The translations under genes were made by a program, and so were the position numbers. This document shows, in pieces, positions 38,701-51,723 of a stretch of DNA of 64,000 bases; the first letter of the stretch is position 1; each line of letters opens with the position of its first letter. The stretch covers positions 22,063,445-22,127,444 of the forward strand of contig CM033107.1 in assembly GCA_019321725.1 (NCBI GenBank), in the 5' to 3' direction. Source of the stretch: Paulownia fortunei. Taxonomy: Eukaryota > Streptophyta > Magnoliopsida > Lamiales > Paulowniaceae. The notes under the pieces were generated by a model. It was given only the letters and a program-made list of their open reading frames with translations, made no database searches and was not told where the DNA came from.

Positions 38701-41700
38701 TTTCTGTGATGCTTGTGGCAATGGTCAAAGAAGCAAGCATATTAATAATCGGAAACGTAACAATAAGCCTGCATCTGTGGGTGGCCTTAAAATTAAATGA
38801 TTCCAATGAGACATGGAACTTTGGAGCTATGACAATAACTTAAAGAGATTGAGAGACGACGGGCTTCAAATGCGGCAGATATGGCTTTCATATTTTATAC
38901 AAAAAGTAACACTTGAGTTCTTGTTCAAATACAAGTTTTTCGCACTTGATTTTTTCATCCTTTGTTAAGAAGGTTTCAGTTATTACACCCTTTGGTTCTA
39001 GTCCAAATTTAGCAAAGTTGGCAGATACGATGAAATTTGAAAATAATCAATTAATTCTCCAGGAAATTAATTTCTCTCTTTCTTTATATTCAGGCTTCAA
39101 ACTCGTGGTCCGTCCATTAATCTAGAAAAAGTTGGATCATCTGATCTGTGTCCATCCTTAAATATAGTTTTATTTAATAATCTGAACTGTTAAATCATAC
39201 CTTGAAGTCTTCTAAGCTAGTTCAGTTTCACTGTTTCTAATCATACCATTAACTAAAAGAAAAGTGGAGATAACAAATGCAGAAGCTGAGACAATAACTC
39301 CCAACAAATAGTTGCAGTATTCCCTTTTAATCTTGCAAATATTGGCCTCCGCCAGTAGTGGTAACTTAAATATAGCACGCTGCCATGAATCTGCAAATCA
39401 TAACGCAACCATGCAAGAAAAGCTATGAAAAAGAGTGATTGCTAGCAAGGGCCTCTCGTAAAAAGTCGGATGCCTTGAGCCAAATGGACATCATACAGTA
39501 TCAGATCCACAGACCAGGTCTAGTAAACATATATAGTTACTTGTAAAATTAGATAATCTTCAGCCAATCTTGAGCAGTTTCAGTAGGAGGCCTTTCTTTC
39601 AGCAGAAACTTTGGAGTAAGAAGAGGTGCGATAAACACAAAGCAAAGGAAATTTTCACGTCATAAAGGTACTCCAACAATCAAATAAGACCATCTAAAGA
39701 TACTATTTTCCGTAACCTGAATGCATCATTCATCTTCTGAAATTAGTTATAAAACTAAATAAACAACTGTCAAACTATGCTTCCTCACAATGGTACAATT
39801 AACAGACGCAGCAATCCCATCTGTAATAATTTACTATGAATATGTTGGTATACTCTTCCCTACTGTTCACAATAGGCTCCTTTTTAAACTCCAAAACTAT
39901 CCCACCACCAGGTCTCTGCTTCTGGTAAGAGAATTTTCTTCATGAGCATCACTTATTGCTCTGTTTTTTGTTGTCAACCTCCACTAGATATTAAATCCAG
40001 GTTATTGACGATATACTTTTAACAAACCAGCTCTTACAGTTATTAGAAAGCATAAAACAAATTGTAATTTAGGTATGGCATTGGAGTACTTATGAAAGTT
40101 GGCTTGAAGCAAAGAATGAGAAGGATCTTGTTTTTTGATCTCCTTCAATAGCATTGTCGAACACTTCTTTGACTCTTTTTCTCAAACTCTGCTTATGCCT
40201 TCCCAGAAGTGGTTCTGTTCAATTTTGAGAATCACCTCTTATTATTTGGAAGTTATTGGCCAGCTCAGGGTAAAAAACAACAGATTCTTGCAGAGAAGAC
40301 AAAATCAACCAACGACCATAAAGCCAACTGCCAAAACAAGAAATATAGAGTCAAAAATAAACTGAGAGCCAGCAAGGGAGAGGCCTTAAATTTAATTTCC
40401 TTGAGCAAAATGGTCAACCATAAGTGAAATATTCCAAATCAATGTAGCCAAGGATGATAATTTGCATATGTTGGTTACTCTCTGATATTGAAACTGGATG
40501 TGTGCCATTTGCATGTGTGATAATTCATAATACCACATTCATCTTTGAGGAATTATCTCTGCACTTCTCCTGGCCATGGGAAAAACAAAAGTGTGTTTTG
40601 TTTGGTGCATTTGCAAATTGGGGTAGGGTGAGGGGTGAATACAACAGACTGAAATTAAGAGGTCAGAAGTTGACTTTTGTGGAAAACTCTAAATTTCACA
40701 ATAAAGAGCCTTGGCAAGGAAACCCTATTATATACAAAGTCAAAACATAAATTTCACTCATGTTATTGCAACAATAGGTTCACTTGAAGTCCTAATTTTG
40801 CAAACACCATTAAGATCCAAATTTTATTCCTTGAACGGGGAGTTCACATTTCATTGGTTAGGTTTGGCTTTGGAAATAACTTATTTAATTCAATTAAACA
40901 GAAGAATATCCTTATTTACATTTTGTGTCATGGGTATATGGAGAATACATGATGATTATGTGTAGATAACTGTTAGTATTTGCCCTGTTTGACTTTTATG
41001 CACATTTCCCAAATTGACTAGGGTCAATCTCAAAGTGTCAGACTTTTTTTAAGACGGTCCAGGTGTTCTGATAAAATCAATATGCTAGCAAGCCATCTAC
41101 ACGGCAGGTCAATCAATCTGAAACGAATATAGAAAGTAGATGATGCTGTAGGAAGTACATCATAGTGCCCCCATAATGCTCTCGAGGGGGTCGCAGTGTG
41201 CAGAATATTCTGCACAACAGCATGATGCTGCAATATAAGAAGCCTCACATTATTCTGTTGGTCAAAAGGGGAACAGCCATAGGAAGAAATTCCCAGAACA
41301 GTAACACACCACACACTCATTACACTTGAAAACACTTATAGGTCTCTCAAAAAATAAACCATTAAGCCATAAAAACATATATTATGCTTGAAGAAAGGAG
41401 AAGATTATAGTGGATCTTAATGATAGATTGATGCTTTATTAGATTTAAATAGTATTGGTGACAGAGATCAGAATCTGTACACGGTAGAACTTGTCTACTT
41501 CGGTTGATTGTAGCTATTATTTCTCACTAAATTATGTAAATGAATGTGTCAACCAAGTTTTACTTTTATCTTATATTTCACATAGCTTGAAGCGATTTAC
41601 AGGCTACAACACATTGCATGATATTTTTTACCTAGGGAACTGAGGGAAGATTGTCCAAATTCTCAAACATCTTTATGGCTCCCATAAGAAGCTCTTACTG

Positions 41701-42273
41701 TAGCCATATTGGGACCATACTGTAATTGCACCCTTCCTTTTGGTCTCTTTATTTCTTCTTCTTGGCCAGGAAATTAAAGGCACAACATTAAATCTTCAAT
41801 TCTGAGATGCCAAAGCATTTCTTTATGCCTTGCTACATCTTCTCTTGAAGTCGAGGAAGTTGAAACGAAATTGAGTAAGACTTTTATTCATCATTCAGTC
41901 TGGTTCTTCCCATGACTAATTTTATCATCACAAAGCTTTATCCTTTCTTTGTTGTTTACAGTTCTTTATGCCTTACAACAATTATAAGCCGAAGGACTAA
42001 GAAAAGTAGCGACTCATTCTCCATCTGTCAAGAAAAGCATCCTACTATTTGTCCTCAATGAGTTTATTGTCAAATCATTATTTGTATATATCCTCGATAA
42101 TATGATGCTATAAATGGATCCCCGAGCTTGGCTCTTGAGGTTGAAGACCATAGTCCTGAGTTCTGTTTCCCTTTTCTCTCTTTGTCCATAACAAAACCCA
42201 TGTGACCTAGCACACAACTTATATAATAAATCTGACAGCAGCTCCTCTAATTAGATTTTAGACAAGGGCTTAC
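38701..42273. other. Gap of moderate GC content, no gene established
   Basis: It is less AT-rich than the divergent gaps. A 101-residue minus frame at 41030-41335 (opening MFSSVMSVWC) is open but unrecognised and could be a transcribed, non-coding exon. No confirmed gene is seen. Confidence 0.35.
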
Positions 42274-45087
42274 CTTGCAGATCAATCCCGTGAAGTTGCT
42301 TACACGTCGTTCCCCTTTAAAAATCACGTGCACAAGCCACAGGACTGGTTAACAGTTGGCAGGAAAAAGATGGATGGCAGGCGATCATTGATAAACCTCT
42401 TCATGACTTCTGTCTTTCAAGCTCAATTGATCCAATAGACAATTCATTAAATGCCTACTTAGGAAAAGAAAATAACAATGTTATTATCATTTTTTAAGAA
42501 ATTCAAGAACTTCTTGAGAAAGACAAGAAAATTCAATCATTCAAAAAGTTTCATGAATATTAAGTGATAAGCTCTAACGGTGACACATGGTAAGAGTGTA
42601 CAAACCTTTGGCTATCAGTTGGAGCAGGAATCCCAAGCAATAATACCCAATAGACAATCTGAAAATATATGGTTGCTTTCCTCCAAGAACCTGCAGAATA
42701 AGCAACCTGGCCTCAAATTCATTGTCAATATGGAAATATACACACCAATACCAAATGAAATGCTAGCTTCCAAACAATTAATATGTTTCAAGTATATAAA
42801 GGCACAAAATAGGCATCAGAATGGTGGAAGTGTTGGTAGCTAATTGAAGCTCTTGTCTACATGACTTACTTACATGGAAGAGAAAATGTGGTCACATGCA
42901 TCTGCGCAGATCTGTAATCTGCTCCCTGAGTCTCTCCACATAATTCCAGAACGCAGAATTGAAGCATTGCAGCATCTACCCCCTGTGCTGATAAATAAAC
43001 AATAGCCTCGACACTGATGAACTTATCAAGAGTTGTGCTGCCTTCTCGATACTAAAAATTTGAACAGGAAATCATAAAACCTTTTGTAACCAAGGCATAC
43101 GATCAGGAAATACAATATAACTGCAAGAAGCATTGAGGTGTAAGTAAAATTTTACACAAGAAGGAAGAAAATTTACCATTTTCCCAAGATCAGAATACAT
43201 GAAGAAACCTCTAATTAATTGACATTTTCCAGTGCAATAAACTATTATGCTTTAGGTCACGAATAGAACGATCAGCATTAACCATGAAACAAAAATTATC
43301 GGAGGTAGTGTGAAAATTACAAAAGCAATAAATAAAATTTTTCGTATTATACATCTTTGAAATAACAAACTCAAGAGAGAGAGTAGCGGAAGGGTAGGGG
43401 TGGTCAAGGGTTTGTATGGCGAAAAATTCAATCTAAAAAATTAGGTATTTTTGGATTATAAATCTTGGAATTCAGAATACAAAAGAGAGAGTAGCGAGAG
43501 GGTGGGGTGGCCTGGGGTTTGTAGCAATTAATTTTAATAACAATAATTATGGTTTTTTGAATTTTATATGATGGAATACAAAACGCATGAAAGAATAGTG
43601 AGAGGGTGGGGTGGTATGGAGTTTGCAATGTGAAAATTTCAATATCAACAATAAGGGTTTTTTGGATTGTGCATCTTTGAATACAAAAATATAAGAGAGA
43701 GAGTGGTGAGAGGGTGGGGGTGGCCAAAGGTTTGTAGTGCGAAAATTTTAATTACAATAATTAGAGTTTTTGGATTGTATATCTAAAAATAAAAAATACT
43801 AGAGAGAGAGTAGCGAGAGGGTGGGGGTAGCCTAGAGGTTGTTATGTGAAAATTTTAATAACAATAATCAGGATTTTTGTATTATGGATCTTGATATACT
43901 GAACACAAGAGAGAGAGTGGCGAGAAGGTGGGGTGGCTTGGGGTTTGTTGTACAAAAATTTCAATAGCAATAGTTAAGATTTTTTGGATTGTACATCTTG
44001 AAACACAAAACACGAGAGAGAGAGTAGCGAGAGGGTGGGGGTGGCCTGGGGTTTGCACTATTTAAATTTTAATTGCAATAAAAAGGGTATTTTATATTCT
44101 ACATCTTAAAATACAGAATACAAGAGAGATTGTAACGAGACGGTGGTGGTAGCCTAGGGTTTGTAGTGCGAAAATTCAATTGCCATAATTACAATTTTTT
44201 AGATTCAATATCTTGGAATACAAAACACAATAGAATAGCGAGAAGGTAGGGGTAGCCTGGAGTTTGTAGTGCTCTGGTCTATCCAAGTACTGAGGGATTT
44301 CAAAAAGATATAAGTTCTATAATCTGGTAATATCTTGTCAAGTTATTAGCAAGTATTACATGCTATTTTGTTAGCATACATCCAGAAGTGATGGCCATTA
44401 ATAATAAGCTTCCCAATAAAACAGACATCCACAATGTAACTGTGAAGATAGATAGAGAATTCTTCTAAATGTGCTAAAGTTTTACAGGAAAAGGTTTGAT
44501 AAAGTTATCAAGTGATACAAACAAAAGCTGCCAATACTCAAGATAATTCCAAGAAACTTGAAAACATAGGCTTTCAGTTCCCTGTAGAGTAAACAGGCAA
44601 GAAGAGCAAGTGCCAAATGGACACTTGTGGCAGATGATACTAAATACTATTTCAAATAAAAAAATTCATGATATACCAGGTAAACTATGCAGTGGCAAAA
44701 TGCCAAAAAGAATAAGAAGAACAAAGCACATTGGATAATATTGAGGTGTAACACCAGTTAATTTGAAGAAGTAAGATCCTAAGTGAAAAATGCCCATTCT
44801 CAGGCTATGAAAAGCAGTGCCACAAAAAATTCCTACACAGAGAATTTGCTGGAAACCTCCAAGTCTTATCTGAAATTCGTGAAATTGGAAATATATTGAA
44901 ACCAAACAACTCAAAACTCTCCAATCCAGAAGTACCTCTCCATCTAACATATGATTCCCTGTCTTTTCTCTTCTCTCCAGGTAGAGCTGTTGTTTATCCC
45001 AATTTGACCTGGTACATTTACCACTTCATTACATACCTTATCTTTGGTCTCTCCAAATTCTACTTCTTTCTGACAATTTAGCTTCTC
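42274..45087 (-). other. Cluster of exon-like segments on the minus strand, possibly a spliced PPR 3' UTR
   Basis: Five segments are bounded by good acceptor and donor signals: 45087-45037, 44869-44677, 43044-42874 (or from 43051), 42690-42606 and 42344-42274. Each is open in at least one frame, and the third reads like protein (LDKFISVEAIVYLSAQGVDA). The reading phases do not join across all five, so I do not claim a protein. The upstream PPR gene has a canonical donor (CTTG|GTGAGT) 30 nt after its stop, which suggests these may be exons of its 3' UTR or of a non-coding RNA. Confidence 0.3.
43304..44272. repeat. Minisatellite, about nine copies of a 103-108 bp unit
   Basis: The core word, gagagagtagcgagagggtg followed by ggg, recurs with its tag/tgg positions at about 43384, 43492, 43596, 43704, 43811, 43918, 44025, 44133 and 44236. 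Each unit continues with ctggggtttgtagtgcgaaa, then an AT-rich half ending ttggattgtacatctt. Copies are diverged by point changes and small indels. Confidence 0.93.
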
Positions 45088-45741
45088 CTGCTAGAATTGC
45101 AAAGGAATTTCTTTTGGGGCTTTCTTTATAACTGCTTTCTTCTCCATAACAAAATTAGCAAGTACCCACTTCTTTGCTCAGAAAGGAAAACCACATCAAT
45201 CATCTCCATTTCATAGTTCTTCTAGTAACAACTCACAAGAGTGTTCCATATTTTCATTTCCAAGCAATTAAAATAAAGGACCATATATCAACAGCAGGTA
45301 TTTACAATTTTCACAATTCTAGCGCCTAAAGGATAACATATGCAGTTCAAATCCAAAAACAACAGAAGTTACATCACATAAGAATACTGCAAGCATAATC
45401 ACAAGTAATTTATATTCTCACTTATCCTAACAATATATAAAATACCTTGAAAAGATATCAAGTGTAATGAGCTAGCTTTAATGTGAACAGTAATTTAGCC
45501 GAATGAACTGACAACGGTGTTGTAATAGTAAGCATCACTGATGAATATGAAGAAGCAAACACACATCAATAACTAGCACCTGGGAAACTAACAGTATTCA
45601 TTGTATTTTATTTCATTTGACCTAATACAGAACTAGTAAATAGACGTGATAAGCCAACAGAATACAACGAATAAAAGTTTGTACTATGAGTAAGAATGCA
45701 AACAACTCACCAAGATTTCTTGGAAGCCGTACATCTGTCCA
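45088..45741 (-). other. 3' flank of the PPR gene
   Basis: On the minus strand the stop is followed by a canonical splice donor at 45707 (CTTG|GTGAGTTG), so a 3' UTR intron probably starts here. No other gene is seen. Confidence 0.4.
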
Positions 45742-48447
45742 TTAATTTGTATCCTTCCTGTGAAAAACAATAGCTTTCCCTTTATGTTGGATAATTCTTT
45801 TAGTTCCCTCAGTTAGGTAAAACCCTTTACGGAGCATCTCTTCTGTCCATATTCTAGCCTCCGCAGTCTGGCCATCTTTAGCTAAACCATGGACAATTAT
45901 ATCATAAGTCCATCTATTTGGCTCATACCCTTTTTCACGTAATCTATCCAAAAACTTACATGCATGGTCCATTCCATTCATGCTTAATCTTCTCAACAGC
46001 ATATTGTTAGTGAACATATCTATGTGGAAGCATTGCTGAATCAGTTTTTCCAACTCCTCATGATCATGGTTTCCTTTAATGGAACCAGAAACCACACCAA
46101 TCACGTGACCCAACATCAAACAGGCAGGTGTTAGATTTTGCTTTTGACTTAAATAAGCCCAGGTATTATATACTTTCCTAGTTCTCACTGCATGCAACAG
46201 AAATACATTCCCAACGAAGGAAGAAACTGGACGACCCATTTGAGTCATATCATTTACAATATCTATAGCTTTATAATATTGCCCCAAATCACAATACACC
46301 TTTATAAGTTCCTCGTAACATTCGATACTCGGTATTAACTTGTTTGCCTTCATATCATCCAATATCTGGGATGCATACTCTGGTTTTTCGGCTTTGCAAA
46401 GACCAACAATCATGGTGTGCCACAATTTCCTCTTATGCCTTCTCATGGACAAATCATGGAACAGATGCATAGCATGAGCAATTTTTCTGCTATTCAGATA
46501 ACTTCGCAACAGTAGTATGTCAGACTTCAAGTCTGGTTTAATACCACTTCTTCTCATCATTTCATATACTTGCCTAGCCAGTTCAGGCTTCCTCATATGA
46601 CCAGCTCCATCAATAAAGAAATTGTAAATGACAGAGGTGTACGACTGATGGCGAGCAAGCTGCATCTCAAGCAATCCAAAAAATTGATTCTCTGGATTAC
46701 CTGTTTTACATAAGCAACATATCACCTCTCTAACCAATTTCCTGCTGGGGCTATAACCTTTTTCTTGCATTTCAATTAGTAATCTAGCCGCAATACCTCC
46801 TCTATGTGACTCACTAAATCTGCTTATCAGGTTCATGTAAGTACTCTTCCGAGCTGCTTTATTTAATCTGTTGAGCAGGTCATGTACCAAGTACCCTTCT
46901 TCAACCCTCCCGGCCTGGCAAAGAGCAGATATGAACTTGTCATATGTCAAGTTATTGGGCATGATATTCTGGTCTAACATAAAAAGAACCAACTCCTTCA
47001 TCTTATCGAGCCTTCCTTCTCTGCACAGAGCATCAGCAATAATGGAAAAGGTTTTTTGCCCAGGTAAATAACCTTGCTTTATTGAATTCCTCAACACACG
47101 ATAAGCTTCATCAGCACTGACATCCCCCAAGAGAGTATTTATAAGATAATTATAAGCCATACAATTAACAGAGAGGCCAAACTCCGCCCTTGAATCATAC
47201 AAGTCCATCGCAATGTCCATACTTCCTGCCTTGCATAAAAAGCACAAGATAGCATTCATAGTGACATCATCCGGCAATATCTCCTTTTCTTTCATGTCAA
47301 CCAACAAATCATACACCTCCTCGATCCTATTCTCTCTCAAAAGCCTGCAAATCAACATGTTATAACGAAAGACATCCGGAACATAACCCTCAATTGCCTG
47401 CTTATCCTTCAAAAAATCCAAAGCTCCATCCAACTTTCCAGCCTTGACAAGGTTCCTAATCCACACACCATAGGCATGCTCCATTGAAACCAAACCCATT
47501 CTCCGAAACTCCTCAACTAACAATGCAGCTCTCTCAAATTGATTATCCTTACACAAGGCGTCCACAAAGGTACCCACAGCAATTCCACTCAATTGCGCGC
47601 TATCATCCTGCACAAGGCAGCGCAAATACTCTGCGCCCCTCTCTAACTCATTCTGCTTACAGAAACTCTTCATCATAATCGAATGTGTGACCTCATTCTG
47701 AAACCCCCGGACTCTAATCTCCTTCGCAACAGTCTCGACCACATCAAAATAACCTTGCTCAACGAGTGAATTCATAAGCACATGATACGCGAACCCGTCC
47801 AAGTCCACACCCATGAACCGCATTCTACCAAACAGTTGGAGTGCAGTCTCGGATTTTCCAGCTACAGCATAACCAATGACCAAGATATTGTAATATCTGA
47901 CCTTATGAACATACCTCTGTTTCAAATAGTTTTGTAAAAAGTCTAGCATTAAGCTCATTAGCTTCGCTTTGGAAATAATCCGAAATATGGCACTGATTGT
48001 GGCTCTAGTGTGGTAAAAACCTGGTTGCCGACCTGCCCAATCGAAGAATTTCAAGCAAGAGAGTATGTCTTTTTTCTCATAATTCAATACATCAAGAACT
48101 AGGGTTTCCGAGAGGTGGAGATTGACGCGGGAAAGGGCTGAATCGGAGGAGGACTCGTCTTGGGTGCGGAGGATTTCGAAGATACGGTCGAAAAGGGGTT
48201 TCTTTCGGGACATAAACCATTCTTGGAAGAAGTAGACGGCGTCTTTTGGGTGTATCTCGGATGGGGATCCATTTGAAGTAGTGCAATCAGATGAGGAGAA
48301 AGGGGAGAAGGGATAGGAGGAGGAAAAGTGATAAGACTGGATCGTGGAGGAGGAGAAGAGGAGGAGCGCCGTGGTGCTATTGGCGGCGGCGGCGGAAGGA
48401 GGGGAGAGGAAGGCTCGGGTTTGCCTCGCGTATCTGAGTATTAACAT
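45742..48447 (-). CDS. P-class pentatricopeptide repeat protein, probably mitochondrial (At1g71210-like)
   Basis: This is an intronless frame of 901 residues. PPR proteins bind organelle RNA and guide its processing, stability or translation. The first 55 residues are rich in Ser, Ala and Phe with Arg and no acidic residues (MLILRYARQTRAFLSPPSAA), a typical mitochondrial presequence. From about residue 110 to 890 the protein is made of 35-residue helix pairs, recognisable by words such as YNILVIGYAVAGKSETALQL, DVFRYNMLICRLLRENRIEE, VTMNAILCFLCKAG, TFSIIADALCREGRLD and WTYDIIVHGLAKDGQTAEA. No E or DYW extension is present, so it is P class. The match to At1g71210 is from memory of overall pattern and is tentative. 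Spliced sequences downstream may belong to its 3' UTR. Confidence 0.92.
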   Translation of the reverse strand: MLILRYARQTRAFLSPPSAAAANSTTALLLFSSSTIQSYHFSSSYPFSPFSSSDCTTSNGSPSEIHPKDAVYFFQEWFMSRKKPLFDRIFEILRTQDESSSDSALSRVNLHLSETLVLDVLNYEKKDILSCLKFFDWAGRQPGFYHTRATISAIFRIISKAKLMSLMLDFLQNYLKQRYVHKVRYYNILVIGYAVAGKSETALQLFGRMRFMGVDLDGFAYHVLMNSLVEQGYFDVVETVAKEIRVRGFQNEVTHSIMMKSFCKQNELERGAEYLRCLVQDDSAQLSGIAVGTFVDALCKDNQFERAALLVEEFRRMGLVSMEHAYGVWIRNLVKAGKLDGALDFLKDKQAIEGYVPDVFRYNMLICRLLRENRIEEVYDLLVDMKEKEILPDDVTMNAILCFLCKAGSMDIAMDLYDSRAEFGLSVNCMAYNYLINTLLGDVSADEAYRVLRNSIKQGYLPGQKTFSIIADALCREGRLDKMKELVLFMLDQNIMPNNLTYDKFISALCQAGRVEEGYLVHDLLNRLNKAARKSTYMNLISRFSESHRGGIAARLLIEMQEKGYSPSRKLVREVICCLCKTGNPENQFFGLLEMQLARHQSYTSVIYNFFIDGAGHMRKPELARQVYEMMRRSGIKPDLKSDILLLRSYLNSRKIAHAMHLFHDLSMRRHKRKLWHTMIVGLCKAEKPEYASQILDDMKANKLIPSIECYEELIKVYCDLGQYYKAIDIVNDMTQMGRPVSSFVGNVFLLHAVRTRKVYNTWAYLSQKQNLTPACLMLGHVIGVVSGSIKGNHDHEELEKLIQQCFHIDMFTNNMLLRRLSMNGMDHACKFLDRLREKGYEPNRWTYDIIVHGLAKDGQTAEARIWTEEMLRKGFYLTEGTKRIIQHKGKAIVFHRKDTN

Positions 48448-48660
48448 TATTTTTGTTTGAAATTCGAATTCAAATAATATATCCTAAGTCTATTGGGATG
48501 GTGAACTAGTGGAGGAAATGGTGGCCATGTTTTAATTCCAATCGTCGGCAGCCGGCGGACTAGCAAAGTGGAGGGCTCGACGCCGGCGGATTAGCAAAGT
48601 GTACGGCTCGACGCCGGCGGCGGAAGAATAAAAGGAGTATTAGCAAGTTCAAGAGTAGCG
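48448..48660 (-). promoter_or_regulatory. PPR gene leader region with 31-bp tandem repeat
   Basis: A GC-rich unit gccggcggattagcaaagtg followed by gacggctcgac repeats at 48551, 48582 and 48613, the last copy cut short. It lies about 100-175 bp upstream of the start codon, so it is in the leader or proximal promoter. Confidence 0.75.
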
Positions 48661-51600
48661 CTGCCTACTGGGCCATTAGCTACCCAGTACAGAAAACTCT
48701 GAATATCCAACCAAAGCAAAATTTAAAAATATTTTTTATCATCTGAAAAAAAAAAAATAGAAGAATTTTCTTATTTGTTGCTACTTTATATTTATACCTT
48801 TTCATTGAAAAAAAAAAAATTATACCATACGCCTAACACATTGTTATTTACATTTTATATAAATAATTATCTATTTAATTTATTGACTACCTTATTAAAC
48901 TCTCTTCTATATTGCAACATGGAGTATGTATTATATATATATAGTTTGAGGAAAAATGCAATATGTCTAGCAATTATATTTATAAATGATTAATTAATTC
49001 TCTTTCCTCTCAATCACATTTTGTCCCCACATATTATGAAATATCAAATCAAACTAAGTTTTTAGTTGATATTGACAATTGAATTGTAATTCTAAGTACA
49101 AGCACGAAATAAATACTTTTACCAAAATACGATCTCAAATTCATATACATAATGAAATGCATTTTACTATTGTTAACATTGAAAATAATTATTTTTAAAC
49201 AAATAATGAATAATTTAATTAATTTTTTTAGAATTTATGGAACTAGTGTTAATTAAAAGAACAAGACATATATTACTATTTTAAGATTTTTATGATGTCC
49301 AAGTTGTAAATATTTATTATAAAATAATCAAGTCAAGATTTGACAACAACTAAGATAAATAGACATTCACACTTGGATACATTGATTAAAAGGAATTTTT
49401 CTTACTTCTTTTGATTTATTTGAAATTATTATTTGTTTTTATTAGCTGTTATAAAATTCAAGATGCAGTAAAAATGGAGCAAATTTAAACTTCAGAAAAA
49501 AGAAAAAGAAGAAGAAGTTCAATTAAGTTCACATCAAACCATTGTTGCTTACTTCATAAAAATTTAGAGTATTTTGATTGTGTATAAATATTACGGGATT
49601 AAAAAGTATTTTGGCACTTCAAATTTTGTTATTAGTGTCAAAATTGTATTTATAATTTCACAATACTTTAATTAGTATCTGAACTTTGTGAAAATTGTCA
49701 AACTAATAGTCATTGAGTGGTTTCGTCCAATGCTCCATACATTTGAAGGGCCTTTTGGCAGTTCAAAGTTTTATAATAATTATTTTTAAAGAAGGTGTTT
49801 CTATGTTCAAAAATTTAACTATACTATTTTATTCTAACATTTTATAACTAAATTTAGGCATTTATAATAATTTACATATAACATTTATATACATATTATA
49901 GTTAAAAAAAAAATGTAATGTGTAAAACACCCGAAGGAGTTAACACTATTAAGGAAATATCTTAACATGGAAACATATAATTGGTTTATTGAATCATGAA
50001 TTATAAACTTATAATATTGCAAAACTCATTATAGTATTATAATTTAACTAAGCCCAAAAATAATAAATTTTAATCCAATAAGACAAATGTGCCATCGAAG
50101 CCCAAAATACACAAATGACTCGTAAAATCTAATTTTTATATTAAACATTTATAAATATTCTATCCACGTTATTTTACAATATATGATATTTTTATTTGAC
50201 AGTTTACAGTAATATATTTTTGTCATTATTTATATTTAATCTAATTTATACTTTATCGTAAAAGGATTTGTTCTAGTATTTTAATAATTTATTATGATGC
50301 AAACAGAAAATCACTTTAAATCCCTTTATAAGGAGTTTAAAGATTTGGAGTGAATTCATATGATGATAAATATATTATTTTATTTTTATTTTTATGAATA
50401 ATCTTCATGATCAGATTTTTGATTTTTCACTTTTTACCTCTTTTGGTTCAACTTGATGAACAATTATCAGATGCACGTAAAATAAATGTTGACGAATTTT
50501 ATAGTGCATGTCCAAGTACCGTATAGTGGCATTCATTTTCAAACGGGAAAATTAGAAATCTAAATTATAAAAGACTCAATAACTTTTAATTATTTAAGGA
50601 AAATATACAGCTGAGCTCTATAAATTATTAAATGGCTATTTTAAAGAAATAATAAATATTATATTCTATCTTACTTGTAATTTTATTTTTCCTGCACAAC
50701 TCAGTGAGTCCAATATGCAATATTCTTTAATCTTTGATAACACATTAAATTCACTTTTAATTGGTTATTTGTGCAAATATAGGCTTACTGCAAAGGTTAA
50801 TATATTATATTGAATATTTAAATGTTATTTAATCATCAGGGACAATTAATCGAAATAAAAAATGGAAGGTTTTGGGTTAGTTGATAAGAGTAGTATTAGT
50901 TCCATTTCCGCCAATTACAAAATGACCTTCAAGATTTTATTTTTATTTTTATTTTTATTTTTTATATCAAATTTTGATTGCCTATGTGCGACATGACTAC
51001 AACCCAGTTCGAGGGTTGTGATTTGTAAGGAAAATACTTAATGTAATTTTTAATTGTCTTAAAGTCTCTCCAATTTTCAATGTAGAGGAATTACAGATTT
51101 CATTTAACATGATGGATAGATTTGTAAAAAATGGTTAAAAATCAATTATTGATAAAATAAATTCTATTGAATGTAAAATCAGTGTTATTAGGGGAAGAAT
51201 AAAATATACATGGCAAGAATAGCATAAACGTTTTGTATTAGTATTGACATTTAATAACTTGTGAAGTTTAATAATGATTCGACGAGAAGGATTTAAATTT
51301 GATGAAAAAAATTGGGAGAAAGGATTTTAAATGAGAAATATGTAAATTTCAGAACAATTATTTAAAATATAAATCAAAATAATAATTAACAATTTAAAAT
51401 TTATTATATCATAATATTATTTAAACAAATTTAATAAATTTATTTTTATAAATTTAAAATTTTTAATTTCAAATTTATCAATACAATAACTTTACTATCG
51501 TATATTCAAACGTGCATGTGGACATACATGCGTCCATGTTTAAATATATGCTATGCATGCATGTTTACAGTTGACTAATGGTAATATAATAAAAGGGACA

Positions 51601-51723
51601 TTGTGTCAAAATTTCATACTTCAAGGATTATTTCTCAAAATAAAATACCTCAATGATAGTGGATGAAAAAAAAAACCTTTTAATTAAGCACATACACAAA
51701 TTTAGTATACATGCACATAAATA
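48661..51723. other. Very AT-rich intergenic DNA, no gene seen
   Basis: No coding exon is visible. A segment at about 49590-49760 has paired words (agtattttggcacttcaaa and gccttttggcagttcaaag) typical of plant MITE ends, but the boundaries are unclear. Confidence 0.45.

Noticed and set aside
40454..40965. Two plus-strand frames of 98 and 84 residues
   Set aside because: No motif, no conserved-looking composition, no splice context.
41030..41335. 101-residue minus-strand frame
   Set aside because: Open, but with no known motif. The phase does not connect to neighbouring exon-like segments, so it is not reported as a gene.
43428..43727. 99-residue minus-strand frame with internally repeated peptides
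   Set aside because: The peptide repetition is simply the 105-bp minisatellite read through in one frame.
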